This document shows positions 1-7,027 of a stretch of 21,881 bases of DNA, piece by piece. Each line of letters starts with the position of its first letter. Positions within the stretch are counted from its first letter, which is position 1. A model generated the notes under the pieces. It had not been told where the DNA came from. It was given only the letters and a program-made list of their open reading frames with translations, and made no database searches. The stretch comes from JBBSWB01 sp038046465. GTDB lineage: Archaea > Nanobdellota > Nanobdellia > Woesearchaeales > GW2011-AR9. Made by a program: the position numbers and the translations under genes. The stretch lies in the NCBI GenBank assembly GCA_038046465.1, contig JBBSWB010000068.1, positions 1 to 21,881 of the forward strand, written 5' to 3'.

Positions 1-44
1 GTCTTTTTAATCTTTCTAAATTTGTTAAACTTTAAAAAAGAAGA

Positions 45-52
45 TTTATAAA
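45..52 (+). promoter_or_regulatory. TATA box of the tRNA-Leu/tRNA-Thr unit
   Basis: TTTATAAA lies in a purine-rich context typical of an archaeal BRE/TATA element. Transcription should start about 25-30 bases downstream, near 75. That leaves a leader of about 70 bases before the mature 5' end of tRNA-Leu, which is unusually long for this window, where most promoters sit directly before the gene. Confidence 0.6.
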
Positions 53-75
53 TAAGCTCTTTATTTTTATTCAAA

Positions 76-148
76 CCCACTAAACAAAAGACACCTGCGC
101 TAGACTTGCTGAAGAATGGATGCAAAAGGAAACTTTTGTGTGCTGCTC
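76..148 (+). other. 5' leader of the tRNA unit, complementary to the tRNA-Leu D-arm region
   Basis: Positions 94-100 (CCTGCGC) are the exact complement of 175-181, in the D-stem/anticodon-stem strand of tRNA-Leu. Positions 102-107 (AGACTT) are the exact complement of 161-166 in its D-loop. The two matches are in antiparallel order, so the leader could form about 13 pairs with the tRNA. Between them sits a 6-bp hairpin with a GAAA tetraloop (123-138, CAAAAG/CTTTTG). No C/D box pair or open frame was recognised. The base pairing is seen; any role in folding or processing is inference. Confidence 0.4.
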
Positions 149-188
149 GCGGGGGTAGCAAAGTCTGGTCAAATGCGCAGGACTTAAG

Positions 189-221
189 TTGGCTTAGTTA
201 AATCAAAGCGGTTCATAAGTT
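189..221 (+). other. Canonical (37/38) intron of tRNA-Leu
   Basis: The junctions form a strict bulge-helix-bulge. The central 4-bp helix pairs CTTA (183-186) with TAAG (216-219). The 5' bulge is A187-G188-T189, cut after 188. The 3' bulge is T220-T221-A222, cut after 221. This is the substrate of the archaeal tRNA splicing endonuclease. Confidence 0.8.
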
Positions 222-252
222 ATCCTGTCTCTTAGTGGGTTCGAGGGTTCAA

Positions 253-288
253 AGGCCAGTAATTTAATGAAAAAGATTACTGCTGAAA
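253..288 (+). other. Non-canonical T-loop intron of tRNA-Leu (boundaries approximate)
   Basis: About 36 bases separate the two halves of the T arm. They contain a 7-bp hairpin, CAGTAAT (257-263) with ATTACTG (277-283). Removing them restores a 5-bp T stem with a 7-base T-loop. The exact junction can slide by one or two bases. Confidence 0.7.
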
Positions 289-328
289 GTCCCTTCCCCC
301 GCACCATATGCCCCTGTGGCCTAGCGGT

Positions 329-363
329 ACTTTGCGTAAGCAAAGGTTTACGTGTAGCGCAAA
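329..363 (+). other. Non-canonical D-loop intron of tRNA-Thr (boundaries approximate)
   Basis: The D arm should read GCCTAGCGGT-ATGGC, but about 35 extra bases split it. The insert folds back on itself: TTTGCG (331-336) is the exact complement of CGCAAA (358-363). Boundaries are set by what restores the D arm and may shift by one or two bases. Confidence 0.65.
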
Positions 364-380
364 ATGGCGTTACCTTGGTA

Positions 381-412
381 TGTTTGTGATAAGTTTGTAA
401 CAAACAACAGAA
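381..412 (+). other. Canonical (37/38) intron of tRNA-Thr
   Basis: The intron follows A380 (position 37) and ends before A413 (position 38). An inner helix GTTTGT (382-387)/ACAAAC (400-405) is clear. The central helix is weak (T-G, T-A, G-C), giving a relaxed rather than strict bulge-helix-bulge. Confidence 0.7.
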
Positions 413-448
413 AGGTAAAGGTCGTGAGTTCAAATCTCACCAGGGGCT

Positions 449-475
449 TATTTTTTAATTATTTTTTTTATCTTC
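449..475 (+). terminator. Poly-T terminator after tRNA-Thr
   Basis: Two T runs (six and eight bases) directly follow the tRNA. Runs of U at the transcript 3' end are the usual archaeal termination signal. Confidence 0.6.
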
Positions 476-481
476 TTGGGA

Positions 482-489
482 ATATAAAG
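482..489 (+). promoter_or_regulatory. TATA box of the nurA-like gene
   Basis: ATATAAAG lies about 36 bases before the ATG at 522, predicting a start of transcription around 512 and a leader of at most about ten bases. Confidence 0.45.
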
Positions 490-521
490 ATTAATAATCT
501 CTTTCTTTTAAAATAAAGTTT

Positions 522-1460
522 ATGCTTCCGGAAATTTCCCGTCACCTACGAGAAAAATTAAAAGTTTTTTTCCTGACAGATAATCTGATTTTAAATAATA
601 AAGTTATTCCTGTTATTCGGGAGAATTTTCAGGAAGTAAACAGTTCTGCGGAAGAAAAGACGATAGCTTTTGTTGACGGCGGACAGGCAGAAATTCTTTC
701 CGGTGGAAATCTTAGCTTAAGTTTTATTCGTGTTTTTGCCCAGGTGATGAAAAGCTCTAAGAAATTAGATTCATTTAAGCATGAATTCTATGTTTTGACA
801 ACAGCCGTTTACCGGAATGGAGAAATTTGGTATGAAGGAAAAGTCTTTGGAAGTGATTTAATAGAGGAAGCAGATCTACTTGTTTCTTCTTATGATTCAT
901 CTATCAAATCAGGAAATGAACGCGGGCCAATATCTAAAGTGGCCGGCATGGCCAGAAGATTTGCAGAATTAAAATTGGCTCAGAAGATTAAAACCGATTA
1001 TGTCTTGCTTGACGGAACTTTAGAGATTACTTTAAAAAATGAGGAGAAATATATGGCTGGCTTAGGGAAAAACGTTGCTGCTTTAGCTAAAACTTGTTCT
1101 TTGTTTACGACCTGCGGCAATAATCCTGCGGTTCTTTTACAGAAATTAAGTTCTTTTCAGCAGGCTTGGAGCTATCTTGCAGACAACAATAATTCTTTTG
1201 TCAAGCTGCATCCTCGGGCTAAGCATGTTTTCAGATTTCAGGGCAATTTAGAAATCTTACCTTTTTTAGTCAACGGCAGTTCCGATCCTTTATTTTTGGG
1301 CTATCCTTACGGGCTGATTCTTGCAGATAAGCTGGCCAGAGTAAGCGAGGAAGAGAGGAAGTCGTTAAAAATGCAGCTGTTATTGAATAAGGAAAATAGG
1401 GAATTTACAGAGTATTTAAGTACAACTAATGCACACGAGATTTTAGATAATTTGGGGTGA
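522..1460 (+). CDS. nurA: NurA-domain nuclease
   Basis: At 312 aa it resembles NurA, the archaeal 5'-3' nuclease that works with the HerA helicase in resecting DNA ends. Visible motifs are FVDGGQ with the first metal-binding Asp (D52), LLDGTL (D164), an ALAKT segment (K190) after a Gly-rich stretch, and near the C-terminus GYPYGLILADKLARVS, the GYP-led motif common near the NurA end. The usual DGS is DGG here, so it is a divergent member. No signal peptide is seen, so it should be cytosolic. The gene stands alone on its strand. No herA, rad50 or mre11 lies in the window, so the usual operon context cannot be used as support. Confidence 0.75.
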   Translation: MLPEISRHLREKLKVFFLTDNLILNNKVIPVIRENFQEVNSSAEEKTIAFVDGGQAEILSGGNLSLSFIRVFAQVMKSSKKLDSFKHEFYVLTTAVYRNGEIWYEGKVFGSDLIEEADLLVSSYDSSIKSGNERGPISKVAGMARRFAELKLAQKIKTDYVLLDGTLEITLKNEEKYMAGLGKNVAALAKTCSLFTTCGNNPAVLLQKLSSFQQAWSYLADNNNSFVKLHPRAKHVFRFQGNLEILPFLVNGSSDPLFLGYPYGLILADKLARVSEEERKSLKMQLLLNKENREFTEYLSTTNAHEILDNLG

Positions 1461-1492
1461 ATTATACTGGGTATAAGATTTATTAAGCGATC

Positions 1493-2527
1493 TTAACCTT
1501 GTGCTTCCATTCTTAGTAATTCAAATTCTTTCAAATATCTGTTAGCAATTTCTTTATCTTTAATGATTAAAATATTTTCATCATTACTGGTGTCACCACC
1601 GCCAGTAGGGTTAAAAGAACCAGTAATTATCGTTTCTTCATCGACGATAAACACCTTATGGTGCATATTATTTTTGTTCATGTCTTTAATTACATTTATG
1701 TTATTGTTTAGCAGCCGTTCAAACTGCGAATATTCACTTATTTGCCGCGCTTCCATAACTCCTTGGATAAAAATTCCATCAAGATTTTTTAATAACAGGA
1801 CATTAGCAATCCCTTCATTGGTAAACGAAAAAGTCATAAAATAAATTGATTTCTCTGCTTTTTTTAATTCTTCTTCAACACGGTAAGCACAATGGTCTTC
1901 CGGGCAGAAATAATTTTGAACGAGGATGCTGCCTAAGAGCAGTTTGGGAGTTGTAACTGGTTCGCCTTTCTTAAATTGACCATTCCACATCTCCTGAAAC
2001 TCCCGTTCATAATTTTGTGTCAGAAGGTTTGAATCTATCAGCAGTAAATTATTATTGTTTTTATTTGCACAGTTATCGGTTGGATTCATCGAACCAGTAG
2101 AGATTTTCTTTCCATCAATTATGCAGAATTTATTGTGCATTAATCCACCAGAATCCGCTTTAACAAAAGGATAATCAAACTTTTTTAAATATTGGTCGTC
2201 AGTAACAATTTGCACTTCCAACGATTCCTGTTCTGCTTTTTCCAATAATTTTTTCTGTACGGAATCTAAACCGACGTCAAATAAAGCGCAATGAATGGAT
2301 GTTTCTGCTGAATCTAGGAATTTTACAAAAGCGGTTTCACAATTTTCTCTGGGACAGAAAAAGATTTGAATGTTTCCTTCGTCTATAATATAATCATTTA
2401 TATTTGAAAGTTTATCATTGCCGGAAATCATTCCTGTAAACAGATCTAATTCCAAGTTGCTCAAGCAAAGAAAAGCAAGCGACAGAGCGATAATAGCTGT
2501 TAAAATCAGAAAAAAGTATTTTTTCAT
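1493..2527 (-). CDS. Exported phospholipase D-like protein with two HKD motifs
   Basis: This is a PLD-superfamily protein with two catalytic motifs. Numbered from the upstream ATG (2539), they are H135-x-K137...D142 followed by TGSMNPTDN, and H293-x-K295...D300 followed by TGSFNPTGG. Two motifs in one chain make a complete pseudodimeric active site, acting on phosphodiesters (lipid or nucleic acid; the sequence does not say which). A hydrophobic segment (residues 8-27) acts as a signal peptide or anchor, so the enzyme should act outside the membrane. The ATG at 2527 (MKKYFF) is preferred to 2539 because the TATA box at 2551-2559 predicts transcription from about 2529. Each half carries an FFCP/YFCP motif, consistent with internal duplication. 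It is divergent from the L,D-transpeptidase gene. Confidence 0.85.
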   Translation of the reverse strand: MKKYFFLILTAIIALSLAFLCLSNLELDLFTGMISGNDKLSNINDYIIDEGNIQIFFCPRENCETAFVKFLDSAETSIHCALFDVGLDSVQKKLLEKAEQESLEVQIVTDDQYLKKFDYPFVKADSGGLMHNKFCIIDGKKISTGSMNPTDNCANKNNNNLLLIDSNLLTQNYEREFQEMWNGQFKKGEPVTTPKLLLGSILVQNYFCPEDHCAYRVEEELKKAEKSIYFMTFSFTNEGIANVLLLKNLDGIFIQGVMEARQISEYSQFERLLNNNINVIKDMNKNNMHHKVFIVDEETIITGSFNPTGGGDTSNDENILIIKDKEIANRYLKEFELLRMEAQG

Positions 2528-2550
2528 TATTGGGTGCATGAATTTGGGTT

Positions 2551-2559
2551 ATTTATTAA
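2551..2559 (-). promoter_or_regulatory. TATA box of the PLD-like gene
   Basis: TTAATAAAT on the minus strand is centred about 26 bases before 2529, just ahead of the ATG at 2527. This supports a leaderless message and the shorter protein start. Confidence 0.5.
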
Positions 2560-2615
2560 CTTAACTGGCTAGCCAAGAGTATTTACCACCAGATAGTAAG
2601 AAATAAGCAAAAGGT

Positions 2616-2625
2616 TTTTAAATAA
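2616..2625 (+). promoter_or_regulatory. TATA box of the L,D-transpeptidase gene
   Basis: TTTTAAATAA is centred about 26 bases before 2647, so transcription should begin at or next to the ATG (leaderless). Confidence 0.6.
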
Positions 2626-2646
2626 AGAAGCAAATTAATAGTAAAA

Positions 2647-3441
2647 ATGGTTACTAAAAAAGAATTAATCTTATTAGGCGGATTGGCGCTCGCTTCAGCA
2701 AACTGTTATGCTACAGCAGCTAATACCCCTAATTTAATAGCTACGGACGTTGCCTCTCAATCCGCAGAGCAAAAACCCAAGTCTAATTTAAATAAAATTG
2801 GTCTAGATTCAGATAAAGCTAGAATAGGCAACTCAGTATTATCACCTACATTTGATACTTCTGGTACTCCTAGTTTTAACAGAAACGGGAAAAAAACCAG
2901 TTTTCTTAATAATGGTAAGCCTTTGCAAGATTTAATTGATGCACACTGTCAAAATAAAGAACAACGAAAAATAGTCGCGTATAAATCGGCTAGGTTTGCC
3001 CGCCTTTACTGCGATGACGTTCCTCTGAAAGAATACCAAATTGCTTTAGGTACAAATCCAGTTGGACCTAAATTAGAAGTAGGCGACGGGAAGATGCCGG
3101 AAGGAGAATATTTTGTAAAACTTAAATATCAGAGTCGTTTTCATAAATCACTTAGGTTAGCTTATCCAAATTTGCATGATGCAGAGCAAGGACTTAACTC
3201 TGGTTTACTTAGTAATCAGCAGTATTATTCTATTTTAGCTTCAATTAAACAATGCAGAGAGCCAGACCAAAACACCCGCTTAGGTGGATTAGTGGAGTTA
3301 CATGGCGGCGGCGCTAATCGGCGTGATTGGACCCTCGGTTGCATTGCTTTTAATAATGATGCAATTGACGAAATTTTTGATTTTTATAAAACCGGATGTA
3401 ATAATAAAATACCAAATACAACCATAACAATTAAACCTTAA
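2647..3441 (+). CDS. Exported YkuD-type L,D-transpeptidase-like protein
   Basis: The C-terminal two-thirds match the YkuD/ErfK/YafK catalytic fold: a KIVAYKSARFARLY strand pair (108-121), KMPEGEYFV (149-157), then H219 in LHGGG and the nucleophile C232 in TLGCIAFNND, matching the family pattern His...[S/T]xGC[I/V]. Family members cross-link or trim peptidoglycan, or attach proteins to it. Residues 1-24 look like a signal peptide, followed by a low-complexity linker to about 90. Archaea do not make murein, so the substrate is unknown: partner or bacterial cell wall, or a pseudo-peptide polymer. The gene was probably acquired from bacteria (inference). Its last four bases overlap the end of the convergent 717-aa protein gene. 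Confidence 0.85.
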   Translation: MVTKKELILLGGLALASANCYATAANTPNLIATDVASQSAEQKPKSNLNKIGLDSDKARIGNSVLSPTFDTSGTPSFNRNGKKTSFLNNGKPLQDLIDAHCQNKEQRKIVAYKSARFARLYCDDVPLKEYQIALGTNPVGPKLEVGDGKMPEGEYFVKLKYQSRFHKSLRLAYPNLHDAEQGLNSGLLSNQQYYSILASIKQCREPDQNTRLGGLVELHGGGANRRDWTLGCIAFNNDAIDEIFDFYKTGCNNKIPNTTITIKP

Positions 3442-5591
3442 CCTTGAGGAGCTGAAACTGCTGAAGAGGCAGTGCTGGACATTGATGATAATTTGATATT
3501 TTTTCCTCTTCCATTAGTCCACCACCAAGAACAATAAGAGCCATATTCACAAGAAGGATAGTACCAACTTCTTTCTCCCTTGCCGCCATAAGGTAATTCT
3601 TTACTGCTTAGGCTCCCCGTTGCTTGCTTAGCTCTTTCTTCTGAAGTCTCTGGTAAACTTTTAATTCCTTCTTTAAAAATAGCTTGGCCGTTCCACCCTT
3701 GAATGCTGTTTAAGTTTTTATATTTCTCTTGAAGTTTTTCAAATCCATTATAACCTTCGGGAACTGCGGTGTTACAGGCACTAAATGCAATTTTTCTTAT
3801 GGGGTTATTTGGGTCTTCTTTTGGCAAAGAATCAAAAGGGGAGCTATATGGACGATCGCCAAAATAAAGTATATCTATGGGCTGGTGGTCTCCAAAAACT
3901 TCTTCTGGATCCCTCCATACATAATCCGTATCTTTGAAATGGTGCCCAGTTATTATTAAATTTGAACTTGTCGTAGTTGGGGGAGTGTCTCTGCTATTTA
4001 CAATGTAGCAGCCTTCCGTTTTGCAATAATTAATTAGGCTTTTTGGTGTATAAGCATTATCACCACCAACTATAACGGTGGTGGATGGTTTTTTAGATGG
4101 GTCTTTAGGAGCGATTACAACGCCAAAAGCTTTAGCAAATTCTTCTTCACAATCTTCCGCTGCACAAGTTACAAAGTGGTCTCTGGGTTTATAAAAATAG
4201 GATTTATCTTTCTGAAATTTATTTGAAGACCAATGATGTACAACAGTTTCTTTCTTGCAGTCTGAATCCTGGCAAGTTTCAATATCTAACATCACATCAA
4301 ATCTTCCTGTTTTAATATTTTCAAGTTTACCACCAGTTAATTTTGGGCTGTGTCCCCCTTCTGCAACAACCTCGGCATTTAATTTACCTTGGTTATCTAC
4401 AGATTGAAAGGTAACGAGTCCGTTTTGCTGGTCGATTACCTCAACGTGATTAAAGTAAACTGGGGTTTTAACTAAAATTTTATCATTATCTTGGACATTT
4501 ATGAACGCTAACCGATCTCTATATCCCGCGCCATGCAGAAGGGATGACGTCGTTGGAGTATTAACAACACAACTATACTCCCGTTTACAAAACGAAGCTG
4601 CGCTGCGGCTTAATTTTTCGGTGTAATAAGTTTTTTCCGCTTCAACTGAAATGAAAGTTCCATCCGTTTTGATTATTTTGGTGTTTCCAACAAAGATCAT
4701 TTCGTTTGAAGAAAATTCTTGTTGTTGAAAGATCGCTCCTTCAACTTTCATCGAAGAAACGGTAATCGGATTTAACTGGTCATCCATCATTTTTGTATTT
4801 ACAACCTGGCGGGTAAATGTTCCTTGAACTAAGGACCCGATCTCATAATCTTGATATTCGAATGGTCCTATCTGTTTAAAATTTAAATTATATTCCGGCG
4901 CGTATGAAAATGAACCGGCGTAAATAATAAGCATGTTTTTTTTGATTATTTTAACTTCTCCTTCTTTTACATTAAACGGAATAATTTCTTTTTCTGCGGC
5001 GTCTTGGTTTAACAACACCGTTCCTCCTTGGACCTCATATCCTGCTACAAGGTCTCCTTCTTTTTTTTGGGAAAAACCGGTGGTGCCGCTGATTATAGCA
5101 TTTTTTATTACCAGTGAACCATCCTGCAATACTTTAGCTCCAGATACCCCTTCAAGAGCAAAAGTGGTGCTTTTGGGTCCTGAAGTTTTTACGTTAATTC
5201 CGTCAAAATTTTCTATTCCTGCCCCTTCATCGGTAATGCTATAATGGCCAAACCATTCTTTTTTTATTTCTGTATGTTCATTAAGAATTGCCGGGCTGTT
5301 TTGCGTTCTTTTGTTTAATTCATCAAGCACATTTGAATTTTTATCAATCAAAGATAATTTATTACTAAGAGCAGCAACCAGGTTTTGGTCATTCACGACG
5401 GACAAATCTTTAATTTTTCCCTGTTCAATTGCGGTAATTAAATCCTGCGGACTTAATCCGTTGACCGCAGCTGGATCAGTATAATCCATTTCGGTGTTTT
5501 TTTCTAGTTGTTCTTCATCTGGCGCCTGACCGAATACTGAAATAAATATTAACATTAAAATAAATCCGGCAACGATAATCTTTTTTCTCAT
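3438..5591 (-). CDS. Secreted large protein with caspase/CHAT-like C-terminal motifs (copy B)
   Basis: The 717-aa product begins with a signal peptide (about 1-21), then a conserved helical segment (residues 35-80, TDPAAVN...SPQDLITAI). A long central part is rich in short beta strands and Gly turns and may be a beta-helix (inference). The C-terminal part has TVIVGGDN, then IITGHH (H550) and IAFSACNTA (C606). A hydrophobic strand ending in GH followed by a strand ending in SACNT is the pattern of CHAT/caspase-like clan CD cysteine peptidases, though the usual GHG is GHH here. It lies four bases after the membrane-anchored partner gene, so the two are co-transcribed. It is paralogous to the 735-aa protein at 8970-11177. 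Peptidase activity is not proven by motif alone. Confidence 0.75.
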   Translation of the reverse strand: MRKKIIVAGFILMLIFISVFGQAPDEEQLEKNTEMDYTDPAAVNGLSPQDLITAIEQGKIKDLSVVNDQNLVAALSNKLSLIDKNSNVLDELNKRTQNSPAILNEHTEIKKEWFGHYSITDEGAGIENFDGINVKTSGPKSTTFALEGVSGAKVLQDGSLVIKNAIISGTTGFSQKKEGDLVAGYEVQGGTVLLNQDAAEKEIIPFNVKEGEVKIIKKNMLIIYAGSFSYAPEYNLNFKQIGPFEYQDYEIGSLVQGTFTRQVVNTKMMDDQLNPITVSSMKVEGAIFQQQEFSSNEMIFVGNTKIIKTDGTFISVEAEKTYYTEKLSRSAASFCKREYSCVVNTPTTSSLLHGAGYRDRLAFINVQDNDKILVKTPVYFNHVEVIDQQNGLVTFQSVDNQGKLNAEVVAEGGHSPKLTGGKLENIKTGRFDVMLDIETCQDSDCKKETVVHHWSSNKFQKDKSYFYKPRDHFVTCAAEDCEEEFAKAFGVVIAPKDPSKKPSTTVIVGGDNAYTPKSLINYCKTEGCYIVNSRDTPPTTTSSNLIITGHHFKDTDYVWRDPEEVFGDHQPIDILYFGDRPYSSPFDSLPKEDPNNPIRKIAFSACNTAVPEGYNGFEKLQEKYKNLNSIQGWNGQAIFKEGIKSLPETSEERAKQATGSLSSKELPYGGKGERSWYYPSCEYGSYCSWWWTNGRGKNIKLSSMSSTASSAVSAPQG

Positions 5592-5595
5592 TTTG

Positions 5596-6921
5596 TTATT
5601 TTACCACTTCTAATTCCCAGCGTTGCCAGGTTCTCCCATATTCATTTTCAACATCTACTCTCACAGTATGAACACCAAGATCTGTTGCAATAGGCATAAA
5701 TTTAATCTCTCCTGTTTTTTTATCAATCTGAAACAAATAAGTTTCGCTGGCGAATAAAAATAATTCATGTTTATTGTTTAAAAGGTTTACTTTATAATAA
5801 AAGTCTTGTCCAACTTTAACAGTTTGTTTTTCTATGGGCTCAATAACCGGCAATCTTCCATCGTTTGCATTAAGATTGATAAACAAAGGCCTCATTACCG
5901 ACTGGTTAAATTTATCTGAAACTTTAACATAATAAATATATTCATCATTGAGGAAGTCAGCAGTATTTAGGGTAATCATTCCGGTTCGCGGATCGATGGG
6001 CAGACTAGCTGAATCAGTTTCAAAAATTAGCCCTTCTCCTGCTGCGTTTACCTGATAAGTATAAATTCCCGGTTCGGCAATATTCCAATCAGGCATCTCC
6101 ATTAGCTGAAAAGAAGGTTCACTTATTTCTGGCGATTCTTCAGTTCTAGGTATCCAACCATAAAACAATGCAAAATTATACAATAAAGGTTCTTCTTTTA
6201 ATTTTTCGTCGTACGACAACTCAACTAATATTTCAGAACCGGCATCTCCACTCTGCTTAAACCCAAAATTAAAATCTTTTTCATAAGCAAGAAAAGAAAG
6301 TTCTCCCATTAAGAATGATTTTGGATCTTTTTCCTGCTCCCGAAGATAATTATTTACCATTTCATATTTTTCTTTAAAATTAAATGGAATAACTACTGAA
6401 AATTGTTTTATTTCCGATTTTTCTTCTCCTTTTACAATGGCAAGAGGATATATTAAATTTATCGTCGTTCTATCAGTAAATCTTACTTCTATTGTAGGCT
6501 GCTGCTTTACACTAATGATATATCCTTGCTTTTCAAAACTTTTAAATTGTCCAGTACAGTTAAGCAACTCTTGTTCGGTCGCTTTAGCTACTTCTTTTTC
6601 TATAATCTCTAATGCCGGCAGGTATGCTTTTTCATTTTGGAAATATACTGGCACTTGTAATTTTTCATCTTCTTCTGTAAATTCAAATATTTGTACATCC
6701 ACCGGGAATTCATAATAACCTCCTTGCGCAAATACTTGATACATTCCTTCTACGGTACTTCTTTCCAGACAATTTTCTACATACGATTTAAGATAACTTA
6801 TTTCCGGTTGTTTTTGTGGTTTAATCGTGTTAAGCTGACTATAATAAACTGCTACAAAGATTGTAGCTAAAATAAGTATACCTACTATTACAAAAACAGT
6901 TATCTGTCCTCTTTTTGGCAT
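5596..6921 (-). CDS. Membrane-anchored protein with two cadherin/Ig-like C-terminal domains (copy B)
   Basis: The N-terminus KRGQITVF followed by a hydrophobic helix (about 6-27) resembles archaeal pilin-like signal segments, with possible cleavage after Gly, but it lacks the +5 Glu, so it may be a simple anchor. The ectodomain has two conserved Cys (C52 and one in LLNCTG). Two C-terminal beta modules carry cadherin-like signatures: LPIDPRTGMITLN, then FQIDKKTGEIKF with DLGVHTVRVDV, ending WQRWELEVVK. Such domains bind proteins or sugars at surfaces. It is the first gene of a two-gene unit with the 717-aa protein. The 448-aa paralogue at 11234-12580 has the same plan. Confidence 0.8.
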   Translation of the reverse strand: MPKRGQITVFVIVGILILATIFVAVYYSQLNTIKPQKQPEISYLKSYVENCLERSTVEGMYQVFAQGGYYEFPVDVQIFEFTEEDEKLQVPVYFQNEKAYLPALEIIEKEVAKATEQELLNCTGQFKSFEKQGYIISVKQQPTIEVRFTDRTTINLIYPLAIVKGEEKSEIKQFSVVIPFNFKEKYEMVNNYLREQEKDPKSFLMGELSFLAYEKDFNFGFKQSGDAGSEILVELSYDEKLKEEPLLYNFALFYGWIPRTEESPEISEPSFQLMEMPDWNIAEPGIYTYQVNAAGEGLIFETDSASLPIDPRTGMITLNTADFLNDEYIYYVKVSDKFNQSVMRPLFINLNANDGRLPVIEPIEKQTVKVGQDFYYKVNLLNNKHELFLFASETYLFQIDKKTGEIKFMPIATDLGVHTVRVDVENEYGRTWQRWELEVVK

Positions 6922-6942
6922 GATTAAATATAAATAGAAATC

Positions 6943-6953
6943 TTTATTTAAAT
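6943..6953 (-). promoter_or_regulatory. TATA box of module B
   Basis: ATTTAAATAAA on the minus strand is centred about 27 bases before the ATG at 6921, so the message should be leaderless. It separates module B from the operon that ends at 7028. Confidence 0.6.
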
Positions 6954-7027
6954 GTTACTTGTTTATTGCTTTTAAAGTAGTTCTTAAGCTCTTTTTAAGA
7001 GTGAGCTCATTCTTTTTCTTTATTTTT

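Larger units (their letters stand above)
149..306 (+). tRNA. tRNA-Leu(UAA) with two introns and encoded CCA
   Basis: The acceptor stem is GCGGGGG (149-155) with CCCCCGC (296-302), discriminator A303 and encoded CCA 304-306. The D stem GCA/TGC, the anticodon stem CAGGA (178-182)/TCCTG (223-227) and anticodon TAA (185-187) identify tRNA-Leu, and a long variable arm follows as expected. A canonical intron interrupts positions 37/38. A second insertion splits the T-loop, because GAGGG-TTCAA (243-252) must join to GT-CCCTT (289-295). Together the introns add about 69 bases. tRNA-Thr starts three bases after the CCA, so both are probably cut from one precursor. Confidence 0.9.
310..448 (+). tRNA. 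tRNA-Thr(GGU) with two introns
   Basis: The acceptor stem pairs GCCCCTG (310-316) with CAGGGGC (441-447). The discriminator is T448, as is usual for archaeal tRNA-Thr. The T arm GTGAG-TTCAAAT-CTCAC is intact (425-440). The anticodon stem is TTACC (370-374)/GGTAA (414-418) with anticodon GGT (377-379). Two insertions must be removed: one between the halves of the D arm (GCC 319-321 and GGC 366-368) and one after position 37. The 3' CCA is not encoded, unlike the neighbouring tRNA-Leu. The D-stem 13/22 pair would be T-T, a small irregularity. Confidence 0.85.

Noticed and set aside
76..148. C/D box guide RNA in the tRNA leader
   Set aside because: A CTGA follows the complementary segment, but no C box (RTGATGA) is present and the complementarity is not placed correctly relative to a D box.
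203..433. Minus-strand open frame of 76 codons
   Set aside because: It runs antisense through both intron-bearing tRNA genes and has no promoter or recognisable protein features.
1493..3446. Shared C-terminal -QG ending and TTAACCTTG bases of the PLD-like and 717-aa proteins
   Set aside because: Only nine bases and two residues match, with nothing similar further in; most likely chance.
4933..5244. Plus-strand open frame of 103 codons
   Set aside because: It is antisense to the 717-aa secreted protein gene; Phe/Ser/Pro-rich composition is typical of a shadow frame. Similar antisense frames at 6437-6715, 9096-9383, 10417-10725, 16669-17022 and 17841-18293 were dropped for the same reason.
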